Shown here in pieces: positions 16,668-23,990 of a stretch of DNA of 64,000 nt. The notes beneath the pieces are model-generated. The model was not told where the DNA came from. It made no database searches and saw only the letters and a list, made by a program, of their open reading frames with translations. Both the position numbers and the translations under genes were made by a program. The stretch covers positions 1-64,000 of the forward strand of contig CAVXNQ010000021.1 in NCBI GenBank assembly GCA_963763205.1, read 5' to 3'. Source of the DNA: DDH964 sp963763205. Lineage in GTDB: Bacteria > Desulfobacterota > Desulfuromonadia > Desulfuromonadales > DDH964. Positions within the stretch are counted from its first letter, which is position 1. Every line of letters begins with the position of its first letter.

Positions 16668-17981
16668 TTACGTCCCGCTGGAAAATTGGATTTCGTAGGA
16701 CAAGTCATCCGGGGTGGAAAATTCCCGGTCCGGGCCGGCCGAAAGCAGCATCGATTTCTCCCCCTCTTTGACGAACTGCAGTTGCGTCCCCCACTCGTCG
16801 CTCACATCCTTGGCCTTCAGCCTAAGGGCCCTCTGGATGTCCGCCATCGATTCCGGCGGCGCGGTCGGTTTGCCGGCTAATTGCTCGGCGGCTGTATAGA
16901 CCCGCAGGAACCCGCCAATGGCCATCATCCTGCCGAGAGTCCTCCTTTCGGCCTCGCTTTTGGCCTGGGAGAGGGCAGCCAGTTGATGATCGTTTTTGAA
17001 CTGATGGATTCGGTCCTGAAAGACCCGGTCCTTATAAATCAACTGGTATCCCGCATAAGAAACCAGGACGGAAACCAGAACCGAAGCCAGGATAGTGGTC
17101 GGTATCGACAGCGTTCCTCCGGCGGCGGAGATGGCCCGATAGCGCTCCGCGCCCGTTGCGTGCACGGCAGCCAGTTTTCTGCGACAGTGCCGGAAGTAGA
17201 GATAGTTTCCCAGTGCGCCGCACAGGAGCGGCAGAGCCAGTCCCAGGAAAGGCACGGGGGTCAGGGCCAGGAGCACCAAAAGGGCGACGAAGACATACAT
17301 CTTGCGGTACAGCAGCCAGGGGAAGGCGAGGAAAAAAGCCGGCCAGTGCCAATGGAAGCTATAGTTCCCCTGATTGTCGATCAGTTCCTGGAACTTATGG
17401 CGATAGGCGGAGAAATTCGGCCCCACATAGTTGCCGAGTTCTTCAAGTTCCGAGGGCGGACCCTCGGCAACTCGCTGATCCGCAACCGTGGCGGTCGGCG
17501 CGCCCCGGTATTTGGCGATGATGATTCCGCACTGAGCGCAGCACTCGGCACGGGGCTGCCGGGCGCCGCACTTCGGGCACTCCATGGCAGGGGCATCCGC
17601 CTGGAGGGATGCCGAACCGGGGTGCTGGTTTGGCTTTGTCGCCTGCCGGGGCACAATCTCAATTGTCCCAGGGGATGCGGCAGCAGCGGCTCTGCTATCG
17701 CTGGCAGCTGCAGGCGGGGGATTGGGCGAAGAGGTTTGTAAATTTTCTGTTGCCGGCAGCTTTTTGATGGCCGGCTCAACACCGACTTTCAGGAGCTGCT
17801 GCCGGTAACGCTCGACAGCCTGGCGATCCAAGCCGGTTTTCAGCATCACCGGCTTGCCGGAAATCAAGCGTTGGGCCTTCTCGGGTGAACACTTGAAAAG
17901 GTCCGCCAATCGTTGCTGAACATCGGCAGGCTCGAAACCCTCCAGAATCTTCCCTGTCACCCCTATGCTGTATTTTTCCAT
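16668..17981 (-). CDS. Zinc-ribbon DUF2628-like membrane protein with pseudopilin-like tail
   Basis: 437 residues. Residues ~1-75 form the same small domain as the N-terminus of the rhomboid-like protein at 1534 (shared pattern: GFE, EK-x-x-RL-x-SG, VMLK, DR-x-A-x-R-x-R). After a low-complexity linker comes a CPKCGARQ...CAQCGIIIAKY zinc ribbon. A DUF2628-like block follows: FHWHWPAFFLAFPWLLYRKMY and three hydrophobic helices ending at YRHCRRKL. After another membrane helix (~300-320) there is a C-terminal soluble domain with DEWGTQLQF and LLSAGPDREFSTPDDL, the pattern of type II secretion pseudopilin globular ends. It is probably a sensor or assembly factor at the inner membrane. Its start at 17981 opens the operon with the propeller protein. 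Confidence 0.78.
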   Translation of the reverse strand: MEKYSIGVTGKILEGFEPADVQQRLADLFKCSPEKAQRLISGKPVMLKTGLDRQAVERYRQQLLKVGVEPAIKKLPATENLQTSSPNPPPAAASDSRAAAAASPGTIEIVPRQATKPNQHPGSASLQADAPAMECPKCGARQPRAECCAQCGIIIAKYRGAPTATVADQRVAEGPPSELEELGNYVGPNFSAYRHKFQELIDNQGNYSFHWHWPAFFLAFPWLLYRKMYVFVALLVLLALTPVPFLGLALPLLCGALGNYLYFRHCRRKLAAVHATGAERYRAISAAGGTLSIPTTILASVLVSVLVSYAGYQLIYKDRVFQDRIHQFKNDHQLAALSQAKSEAERRTLGRMMAIGGFLRVYTAAEQLAGKPTAPPESMADIQRALRLKAKDVSDEWGTQLQFVKEGEKSMLLSAGPDREFSTPDDLSYEIQFSSGT

Positions 17982-18025
17982 CCCCTCGCCTCCTGGATAT
18001 CTGCAATTTGACCCGCCCCAACGGA

Positions 18026-18119
18026 CTGGTATGGCTCAATAGTTTGAATCAAGCTCCTTTGCTGCCTGAGTAATTCGGTAGATGATCCAATATCTTGTCA
18101 ATGTGTAGAATCAGACAAC
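18026..18119. repeat. Cassette-end repeat, copy 1
   Basis: About 94 bp, highly similar to 21714-21807 and 23567-23660. The core is TTTGAATCAAGCTCCTTTGC, followed by the 14-base TTGTCAATGTGTAG at 18095-18108. It lies immediately downstream (minus-strand sense) of the last small gene of tip cassette A. Copies 2 and 3 occupy the same position after cassette B. Confidence 0.8.
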
Positions 18120-18179
18120 TATTTTGTTTCTAGACTGGCTTTGTCCGACCAGTCCAATGAAATAACGCCAAAAGTAATT

Positions 18180-18524
18180 TTAGCATTGTAAGTATACATA
18201 TAGATAATATGCACCAACTGCTAGAAACAAAAGCAATATTAAAAATATAAAAACAAGGAAATAATGTTTAGGCTTCAATATTGATCTTTGCACGGTCAGA
18301 AGCTTCAGCATATGAATTGGGTTTTTACAATATTTTTTTCGACATATCGGACATATGTAGGGCTGTGAAAGTTGTGATAATTTGTCGTCAATAGCTCTTC
18401 TGAATTCTTCGTTTTCATCTTTAGACATAACTAGACAACGCCAGATTTGGGAAGTGGATGTTTTGCGTGGTTCGCTTTCAAATTGAACTCGATTAATACC
18501 AGAAAATTGAATATCATAGCTCAT
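18180..18524 (-). CDS. Small AT-rich protein with CxxC motif and C-terminal membrane helix
   Basis: 114 residues from the ATG at 18524, overlapping the end of the upstream gene (stop at 18514). It has a charged N-terminal half, then YICPICRKKYC, which could bind a metal, then a basic stretch and a strong hydrophobic helix near the C-terminus (FLVFIFLILLLFLAVGAYYLY). I do not recognise a family. AT-rich codon use matches its upstream neighbour and differs from the GC-rich chromosome, pointing to acquisition with the tip cassette. It is the last gene before the cassette-end repeat and may be an accessory or immunity protein. Confidence 0.55.
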   Translation of the reverse strand: MSYDIQFSGINRVQFESEPRKTSTSQIWRCLVMSKDENEEFRRAIDDKLSQLSQPYICPICRKKYCKNPIHMLKLLTVQRSILKPKHYFLVFIFLILLLFLAVGAYYLYVYLQC

Positions 18525-19068
18525 CACTCAATAAATTTCTTCGTATTCCATGTGACAAGAATATCTCTTCAACACGATTAACTTGTGATGCATCAATAAA
18601 GATTCCATTTGTTACAATATACGAATTACCGCGTAGGTTCGTTGTTCTCTGAACCAATCCTTTATTCTGTATCGACAAGGCTATTCCTTCACCTTTTTTA
18701 GACAAAGTAATTCTGTTTTTTCCAAAATATTTTTTAAAAGAAAAACTTTCAATGTCATCCCAATATTCGTAAAAGAATGGCTGAAGAAAAATTCCATTTT
18801 TCGTAAAAACAAGAGGATTTCCGCGAGAGAATATTCTATATAGTAGAAGCAAAAGAGATGACGCAAGAACAATGGTCCCAATTATAAGAAACATTGACAA
18901 ATCAAATGGAAACTTGGCCAGTGCGTAATATGCAAAATACACTTCAACAACCAATACAATGATTGTCGATAGTGTTTTTGAAAAAAAACTATACGATCTA
19001 AACATAGATTCAATCCTGTATATTTCATCACTATTCATTATTTCATTTTTTTTACGTAGTGATTTCAT
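18514..19068 (-). CDS. Candidate immunity membrane protein for tip A
   Basis: 184 residues starting at the ATG at 19068 with AAGGA nine bases upstream. The start lies inside the 3' end of the truncated scaffold gene (17-base overlap), implying translational coupling. Two membrane helices (TLSTIIVLVVEVYFAYYAL and SMFLIIGTIVLASSLLLLL) precede a ~110-residue soluble part with NPLVFTKNGIFLQPFFYEYW and WDDIESFSFKKYFGKN. This two-helix plus PH-like arrangement resembles small STM3941-type or other immunity-like membrane proteins, but I cannot name the family with certainty. It is AT-rich like tip A. Its position directly after a variable hydrophobic tip is the basis for calling it immunity. Confidence 0.6.
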   Translation of the reverse strand: MKSLRKKNEIMNSDEIYRIESMFRSYSFFSKTLSTIIVLVVEVYFAYYALAKFPFDLSMFLIIGTIVLASSLLLLLYRIFSRGNPLVFTKNGIFLQPFFYEYWDDIESFSFKKYFGKNRITLSKKGEGIALSIQNKGLVQRTTNLRGNSYIVTNGIFIDASQVNRVEEIFLSHGIRRNLLSDEL

Positions 19069-21316
19069 CTGAACCGTTCCTTAAGTTGAAATTAGTATTA
19101 TTTGAGTAGAAAAATATATATTCGTCTGGGACTGCTCCGATAAGTGTCAATATGCCATATATAATTGATCTCATAGTGGTTTTTGCAGCTTCTGCCGTAA
19201 CCTTAAATGCAGGGCCAAGCACTATTTGTAAACCAACATCAAATATCGCAGCCCTTATTTGCTCGTCAGTAAGTTTCCACTCCATGCCATACATATATTT
19301 TATGTACATAGAGGCAATGATCTGAAGAAACGATATCAATATTGGAATTAAAATTATCGCAAGCCAGCCCCCGAATGACAATGCCAACACCAACTGCAGT
19401 GCGAAAAGTCCAATGTATGCGGCAGTAAAGGCAGCACCACTCGCACCGCCACTAATCATATACCCCCCAGCCCCAGTCTCAGGGTTTGTAATTATATAAC
19501 CACAGCCCACCCAACCATTGAAGCTGATGTTGGACTTCGAAACCGTGACCACCTTCCCGGCATTGACCGCATTCTGGATATCCGTTTTCACCTGCGAGTC
19601 CACTTGAAGCTGCGGCAGAACCGTGGTGATATTGGCCTGGTTGACCGTGTAGATGGGTATGCCTTGATCGTTGGCGATTTTCAGGGCCTTGACCGTGCTG
19701 ATACCTTCCACCGGGTTGTCCGGTGTCGAGAACAACTCCTCCGGTACCTTGTGCTCCAACGCCGAAGAGGTCATCCCGCTGCCCAGCATATACTGTTTGA
19801 CCGTTTCGCCATTGCCGTCCTTGGCCTTGGCCACCTGCATCAGGTGATCCGCATCCATGTTGAGCCCGCCGGGCTGGATATTCACCGGCAGTCCCCAGAG
19901 GGTGAGCACCTTGAGCTTGGTCGCGAAGATCGTCTCCGAGGGGAGGGTCAGGGCGTTCACGCTCAGGGTGCGGGAGGCGATGGCGTTCATCGTGCCGAGC
20001 TCGGCGTGATAGGCGATGGCCGTGGTGTAGAGCAGATCGCCCACCAGCTGGTCTTTGGTCAGGCCGGTGAAGTCCTGGTTCTCGAGCTTGGCTTTGGTCG
20101 TCTCCAGGCTGGCCTTGAGGGCCGCCAGCTGCTGTTGGCTGATCCGCCCCAGGTTGAGGCCGATGGCCTGAAAGACCCCGGCGTCGAGGTAGTTGGTGAT
20201 GGTGCTCGAACCGTAGGACGGGTCGGAGAAGGTCATGGTGAAGATGTCGGTGCCGCCGAGTCCCGTCGGCGCGCCGGTCGCCACCACCTGTCCGTCGATG
20301 CGCAGCTCCGGCTTGACGTTGATCAGGTAGGCCGGCAGCGAGCTCGGCAGCTCGCTCGGCTGGATCGGCGTGCCGTCGGCGTGGGGTTCAGGCAGATAGG
20401 CTGCGAGGACCGCCTCGTCGGCGGCGGTGGCCGGCGCGTAGCTGAGGGTGATCTTCTTGCCCGCCAGTTCCGGCAGGCTTTTGGTCAGCAGCAGGGGGCT
20501 CGCGGTAAGCAGCGCATCGGGGTCGACGGTGGCGGCGCCGTCGCCGGTGCTCTCGACGCGGAAGGTGAGCTTGTGCCGATAGGCGTCGGGGATGGCGGCG
20601 AAGGTCGAGCCCTTGACGGCGGTGCGGTAGGGCAGGGTGCCGAGGAGGATCGGGAACTCCTGCGGGACGACCTCCTTCTTGCCGAGCACGTCGCCGACGG
20701 TAGCGTCGGGGTAGTTCTGCTGGATGTAGTCCTGGACCCGGGTCTGGTAGTCCTGCATGGTCTGCTGTACCAGCAGGGAATTGACGCCGGTGGCGTACCC
20801 CTGGGCCTGGTCGATGGTGGCGCCGGCCTGGACCTGGTCGAGAAAGCCCTGGGCGTCGAAGGGGACGGCGCTCTTGAGGTCGATCCCGGCGCTGTAGCTG
20901 TACTGCTTGAAGGAGGGGTCGAGGCTGATCCAGGTGTCCCCCTCCTGCTGCTTCGCGCCCCGGGAGGGGATGTAGTCGATGTAGGCCTCGACCCAGACGT
21001 GCTCGATGCGCGCCCCGACGATCCTGCCGCCATCAAGCAGCCCCTTGGTGGGGATGCCGCCGCTGGAGAAGTAGTCCAGGGCGGCCAGGGGATCGGAGAA
21101 CTCGCCGGCCCAGTTCATGACCTTGGCGATGGGCAGCTCGACGGTCCCCATGACGTAGCGGGCCTCGATCCCCGCCGCCCGCAACAGGGCGATGAGCAGC
21201 GAGGCGGTGTCAAAGGCGTTCCCCTGTTTGGTCTCCAGGGTCAGCTGCGCCCCCTGGATGGAGCCCCAGGTCGCTTCCTTGCGATCGAAGAGATGGATTT
21301 TATTGTCAAAGAACAA
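19052..21316 (-). CDS. Truncated transglutaminase-fold scaffold carrying variable tip A
   Basis: 754 residues in frame. From TWGSIQGAQLTLETKQG onward it is nearly identical to residues ~274-880 of the full-length protein at 23987-26986, but it lacks that protein's signal peptide, coiled coil and first part of the fold. The 14 residues before the join (MFFDNKIHLFDRK) are unrelated, and no ribosome site or signal peptide is visible, so it is probably silent. Homology ends at the motif GCGYIITNPETGxGxYMISGG (19447-19464 encodes YMISGG). The last ~130 residues are a different, AT-rich tip with two long hydrophobic stretches (FALQLVLALSFGGWLAIILI; FLQIIASMYI) and a polar end. It overlaps the candidate immunity gene. 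It looks like a displaced 3' cassette that could recombine with the expressed copy. Confidence 0.75.
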   Translation of the reverse strand: MFFDNKIHLFDRKEATWGSIQGAQLTLETKQGNAFDTASLLIALLRAAGIEARYVMGTVELPIAKVMNWAGEFSDPLAALDYFSSGGIPTKGLLDGGRIVGARIEHVWVEAYIDYIPSRGAKQQEGDTWISLDPSFKQYSYSAGIDLKSAVPFDAQGFLDQVQAGATIDQAQGYATGVNSLLVQQTMQDYQTRVQDYIQQNYPDATVGDVLGKKEVVPQEFPILLGTLPYRTAVKGSTFAAIPDAYRHKLTFRVESTGDGAATVDPDALLTASPLLLTKSLPELAGKKITLSYAPATAADEAVLAAYLPEPHADGTPIQPSELPSSLPAYLINVKPELRIDGQVVATGAPTGLGGTDIFTMTFSDPSYGSSTITNYLDAGVFQAIGLNLGRISQQQLAALKASLETTKAKLENQDFTGLTKDQLVGDLLYTTAIAYHAELGTMNAIASRTLSVNALTLPSETIFATKLKVLTLWGLPVNIQPGGLNMDADHLMQVAKAKDGNGETVKQYMLGSGMTSSALEHKVPEELFSTPDNPVEGISTVKALKIANDQGIPIYTVNQANITTVLPQLQVDSQVKTDIQNAVNAGKVVTVSKSNISFNGWVGCGYIITNPETGAGGYMISGGASGAAFTAAYIGLFALQLVLALSFGGWLAIILIPILISFLQIIASMYIKYMYGMEWKLTDEQIRAAIFDVGLQIVLGPAFKVTAEAAKTTMRSIIYGILTLIGAVPDEYIFFYSNNTNFNLRNGSDEITT

Positions 21317-21375
21317 ATATCAAGATGCTGGCGCTAAAACTTTCCTCTTCTGCAACTTCCCGGTTTCAACATTCA

Positions 21376-21615
21376 AGGGCCGACCCCTCTTCCCCGCGGA
21401 TACTGAATGCGTAACGGTCGTGCCATCCCCCCCTCCTGATATGCCGCCCGAACTTGCGATGTTTTAATTTGTCAATGTGTAGCCCTGACCCCTATGGCCC
21501 TCCCGGGAGGTCACGTGGTAATACGCTCCCGGATACTGAATGCGTAACGGTCGTGCCATCCCCCCCTCCTGATATGCAGCCCGAACTTACGACGCTTTAT
21601 TTTGTCAATGTGTAG
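21376..21615. repeat. Two truncated 5'-end fragments of the REP-associated transposase
   Basis: The sequence around GATACTGAATGCGTAACGGT, encoding (minus strand) the transposase N-terminus, occurs near 21400 and again near 21535. Each copy is followed by the CCATCCCCCCCTCCTGATAT block and TTGTCAATGTGTAG (21469-21482 and 21602-21615). The intact version lies at 23350-23470. Only the first few codons plus the upstream end sequence are present, so these are element ends left by earlier insertion, deletion or recombination. Confidence 0.7.
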
Positions 21616-21713
21616 CCCTGACCCCTATGACCCTCGCTCTACCAGAAACCTCATCATGTCCTTCTTTTCAGCCCGCCATGCGGGTGGTGCACTTACGAGT
21701 TGAATCTACCCAG

Positions 21714-21807
21714 ATTGGTAGGGCTCAATAATTTGAATCAAGCTCCTTTGCTGCCTGGATAATTCGGTGGATGATCCCATATATTGTCAATGTGTAGACC
21801 AGACACC
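21714..21807. repeat. Cassette-end repeat, copy 2
   Basis: Matches copies at 18026-18119 and 23567-23660. It contains TTTGAATCAAGCTCCTTTGC and TTGTCAATGTGTAG (21784-21797), and ends 13 bases from the stop codon of the small membrane gene at 21820. Confidence 0.8.
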
Positions 21808-21819
21808 TGTTTGGTTTCC

Positions 21820-22137
21820 CTATTTCCCTCCGATGAAAACGACAGCAAGAACTAAAATAAACACGATCCAATCATACGTATCAAATAATTCCTTTAGGCT
21901 ATCGCCACTTTTCAGCTCCTTACCAGTGTACGCAAATATAGAGACAATCAGGATTGAAAGACATCCAATAAGTATAAAGAAATTCCTGAATGGCTCAACC
22001 ATTACCAGTGGCAATACTCCAAGGATGATAACAACTATTGAAAAAGCAAGAAATATTATTAGTTTTTTCCTTAAAAAAATATACATACAAAATAATCCAA
22101 TTGCCAAAAATCTGTAGCTGAAATAAGGATCTATCAT
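21820..22137 (-). CDS. Small four-helix membrane protein, duplicate copy of the candidate tip B immunity protein
   Basis: 105 residues, identical in sequence to the product of 23673-23990. It has about four hydrophobic segments (LAIGLFCMYIFL, LIIFLAFSIVVIILGVLPLV, FFILIGCLSILIVSIFAY, WIVFILVLAVVFIGG) and AT-rich codon use. It follows the orphan tip fragment with the same four-base ATGA overlap. Without an upstream scaffold promoter it may be unexpressed, or it may act as stand-alone immunity. Confidence 0.6.
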   Translation of the reverse strand: MIDPYFSYRFLAIGLFCMYIFLRKKLIIFLAFSIVVIILGVLPLVMVEPFRNFFILIGCLSILIVSIFAYTGKELKSGDSLKELFDTYDWIVFILVLAVVFIGGK

Positions 22138-22440
22138 GTATATATAACCTTTCTGTTAAATCGGTAATTAATACCGACAGGAACTTCGTCAATATATTTA
22201 TACAACACCAATAGTGCCACAATAGTAAATATGCTTAAGAATGGAAAAAATATTAATCCGAAAAATACTGACTTAATAAAATATTTAGTAATATCTTTAA
22301 CGAGCGCTTTATCGGTTGAGTCTCCGAACAAAGCAAGCAATATCATGGTGGCAGAAAATGCAGTAATATATGAGTATAACCCTCCAGAGAAAAGGGCCAT
22401 CGTGAATGCTGAAAGTCCAGCCAAAATTGGCCAAAAAGAA
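22134..22440 (-). pseudogene. Orphan C-terminal tip B fragment
   Basis: From FWPILAGLSAFTMALFSGG to the end (RFNRKVIYT), the ~100 residues equal the tip of the full-length scaffold protein. The scaffold itself, including the YMISGG junction motif, is missing. Sequence upstream of 22440 belongs to the 3' end of the transposase region. It encodes no signal peptide. This is a displaced tip cassette, like the orphan 3' cassettes known from Rhs and CdiA loci. Confidence 0.7.
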
Positions 22441-22506
22441 AACAGACAAACCAAAGGGGTCAGGAGCGAACATTGCACAGATCCAAGCTTCTCTTAGGAT
22501 TTTTCT

Positions 22507-23414
22507 TCAAGCAGACTCTTCAACACCGGTCCGGCTCGCCCTGTGAGCCAATCTGCGACTGGTCTGGGTGATCCCTGATTCGCTCAGGCCGAATCGATTT
22601 CCCAGAGTGCGCAGCCTCTCGCCACTGTATCGATGACAAAGATGGATGCCGACCTTTCTGGGCGAGCTTCTTATCGGCGAGGCGGCTCTGCGACCATCTC
22701 GATGATCTGGCCAACCGAACGGCGCCTGGTCAGCACCGTTTGCGCAGGTAGGTTTCGATCCTGCTTTCCGCCGTCCAGATGCTTGCGCCGGATCTTCTCG
22801 ACAAAAGCGGCACGCCCAAGTATGACTCCGGCGGCTGCCTCCTTCAGTGGACTGGAACAACTGATTCTCAACCCGTCCTGAACGAATCGCCAATACCTGC
22901 TGCGGGCCTCCGACTCGTTTGAGCTCATATACGCCAATATGGCATCGGTGTACAGCCATTCGGGAACAGCACGACCGTCTATGTAGGATGAACAACTGCT
23001 CCATGGGTGTTCTTCCGGAGGCTCGGTGATCCCTGCCCGTAGCGGATTGAGATGGACGTAGCGGCTCAGTTCCAAGGCATAGGCATCGGCTTCGACGAGA
23101 AGCGCATGGTATCTACCCTGAAACAGATGGCCCGCGCGCTTGCGCTTGATATTGTGGTAGGTCGTGTATGAGCCGTTGATGTGCTGCATGATCTGCGACA
23201 AATTCCCCTCCGGCGTCTCCATGAGCAGGTGGTAGTGGTTGCTCATCAGGCAGTAGCAATGAATCCGTGCGCCATAGCGCTGCGTTGCTGATTGGAGATA
23301 TTCGAGAAATTTTTCCCGGTCACGGCGGCTTCTGAAAATATCTTTGCGTTCATTGCCCCGGGAGGTGACATGGTAATAAGCTCCTGGATATTGAATGCGT
23401 AGCGGTCGTGCCAT
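22507..23414 (-). pseudogene. REP-associated tyrosine transposase (RAYT, Y1/IS200-like), frameshifted
   Basis: The N-terminal 247 residues (22671-23414) are intact: MARPLRIQYPGAYYHVTSRG, CYCLMSNHYHLLMET containing the HUH motif as HYH, and GHLFQGRYHALLVEAD. This is the single-strand transposase core that processes REP-type hairpins. The usual C-terminal DNA-binding helix-turn-helix continues in another frame (22507-~22660: LCHRYSGERLRTLGNRFGLS, then SGITQTSRRLAHR) after a stop around 22671. One or two indels near 22650-22675 separate the halves. The element lies between two copies of the tip B cassette. Confidence 0.8.
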
Positions 23415-23566
23415 CCCCCCCTCCCGAGTTGCAGCTCGATCTTACGACGCTTTATTTTATCAATGTGTAGCCCTGACCCCTATGACCCTCGCTCTACCAG
23501 AAACCTCATCATGTCCTTCTTTTAGCTCGCCATGCGGGTGGTGCACTTACGAGTTGAATCTACCAG

Positions 23567-23660
23567 ATTGGTAGGGCTCAATAATTTGAATCAAGCTCCT
23601 TTGCTGCCTGGATAATTCGGTGGATGATCCCATATATTGTCAATGTGTAGACCAGACACC
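23567..23660. repeat. Cassette-end repeat, copy 3
   Basis: Third copy of the ~94-bp repeat, with TTGTCAATGTGTAG at 23637-23650, ending 13 bases before the stop codon of the small membrane gene at 23673. The same 14-base motif (one mismatch) also lies at 23457-23470, at the 5' side of the transposase gene, so transposase ends and cassette ends share sequence. Confidence 0.8.
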
Positions 23661-23672
23661 TGTTTGGTTTCC

Positions 23673-23990
23673 CTATTTCCCTCCGATGAAAACGACAGCA
23701 AGAACTAAAATAAACACGATCCAATCATACGTATCAAATAATTCCTTTAGGCTATCGCCACTTTTCAGCTCCTTACCAGTGTACGCAAATATAGAGACAA
23801 TCAGGATTGAAAGACATCCAATAAGTATAAAGAAATTCCTGAATGGCTCAACCATTACCAGTGGCAATACTCCAAGGATGATAACAACTATTGAAAAAGC
23901 AAGAAATATTATTAGTTTTTTCCTTAAAAAAATATACATACAAAATAATCCAATTGCCAAAAATCTGTAGCTGAAATAAGGATCTATCAT
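23673..23990 (-). CDS. Candidate immunity protein for tip B: small four-helix membrane protein
   Basis: 105 residues, starting at an ATG whose last two bases overlap the stop of the scaffold gene (ATGA, four-base overlap), so it is translationally coupled. It is almost wholly hydrophobic, with about four helices and a short polar loop (TGKELKSGDSLKELFDTYD). I recognise no named family. Size, overlap, membrane location, AT-rich composition and the exact pairing with a hydrophobic tip fit a membrane immunity protein protecting against a membrane-acting tip. This assignment is by context only. Confidence 0.6.
   Translation of the reverse strand: MIDPYFSYRFLAIGLFCMYIFLRKKLIIFLAFSIVVIILGVLPLVMVEPFRNFFILIGCLSILIVSIFAYTGKELKSGDSLKELFDTYDWIVFILVLAVVFIGGK

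Larger units (their letters stand above)
21617..22432. repeat. Recent ~816-bp duplication, copy 1 (orphan tip B plus partner)
   Basis: Nearly identical to 23470-24285. The offset is a constant 1,853 bases across the coding part, with only a few differences, all in the non-coding 100 bases at the left end. It carries the 3' end of the scaffold gene (tip B), the whole small membrane gene and the cassette-end repeat. The identity stops abruptly at GGCCAAAAA. Either a recent duplication or gene conversion, or an assembly artefact. Confidence 0.8.

Noticed and set aside
19604..21337. 577-codon plus-strand frame opposite the truncated scaffold (and a similar one at 24902-26575)
   Set aside because: Antisense shadows of the two near-identical scaffold copies; compositionally biased to Gly, Val and Asp.
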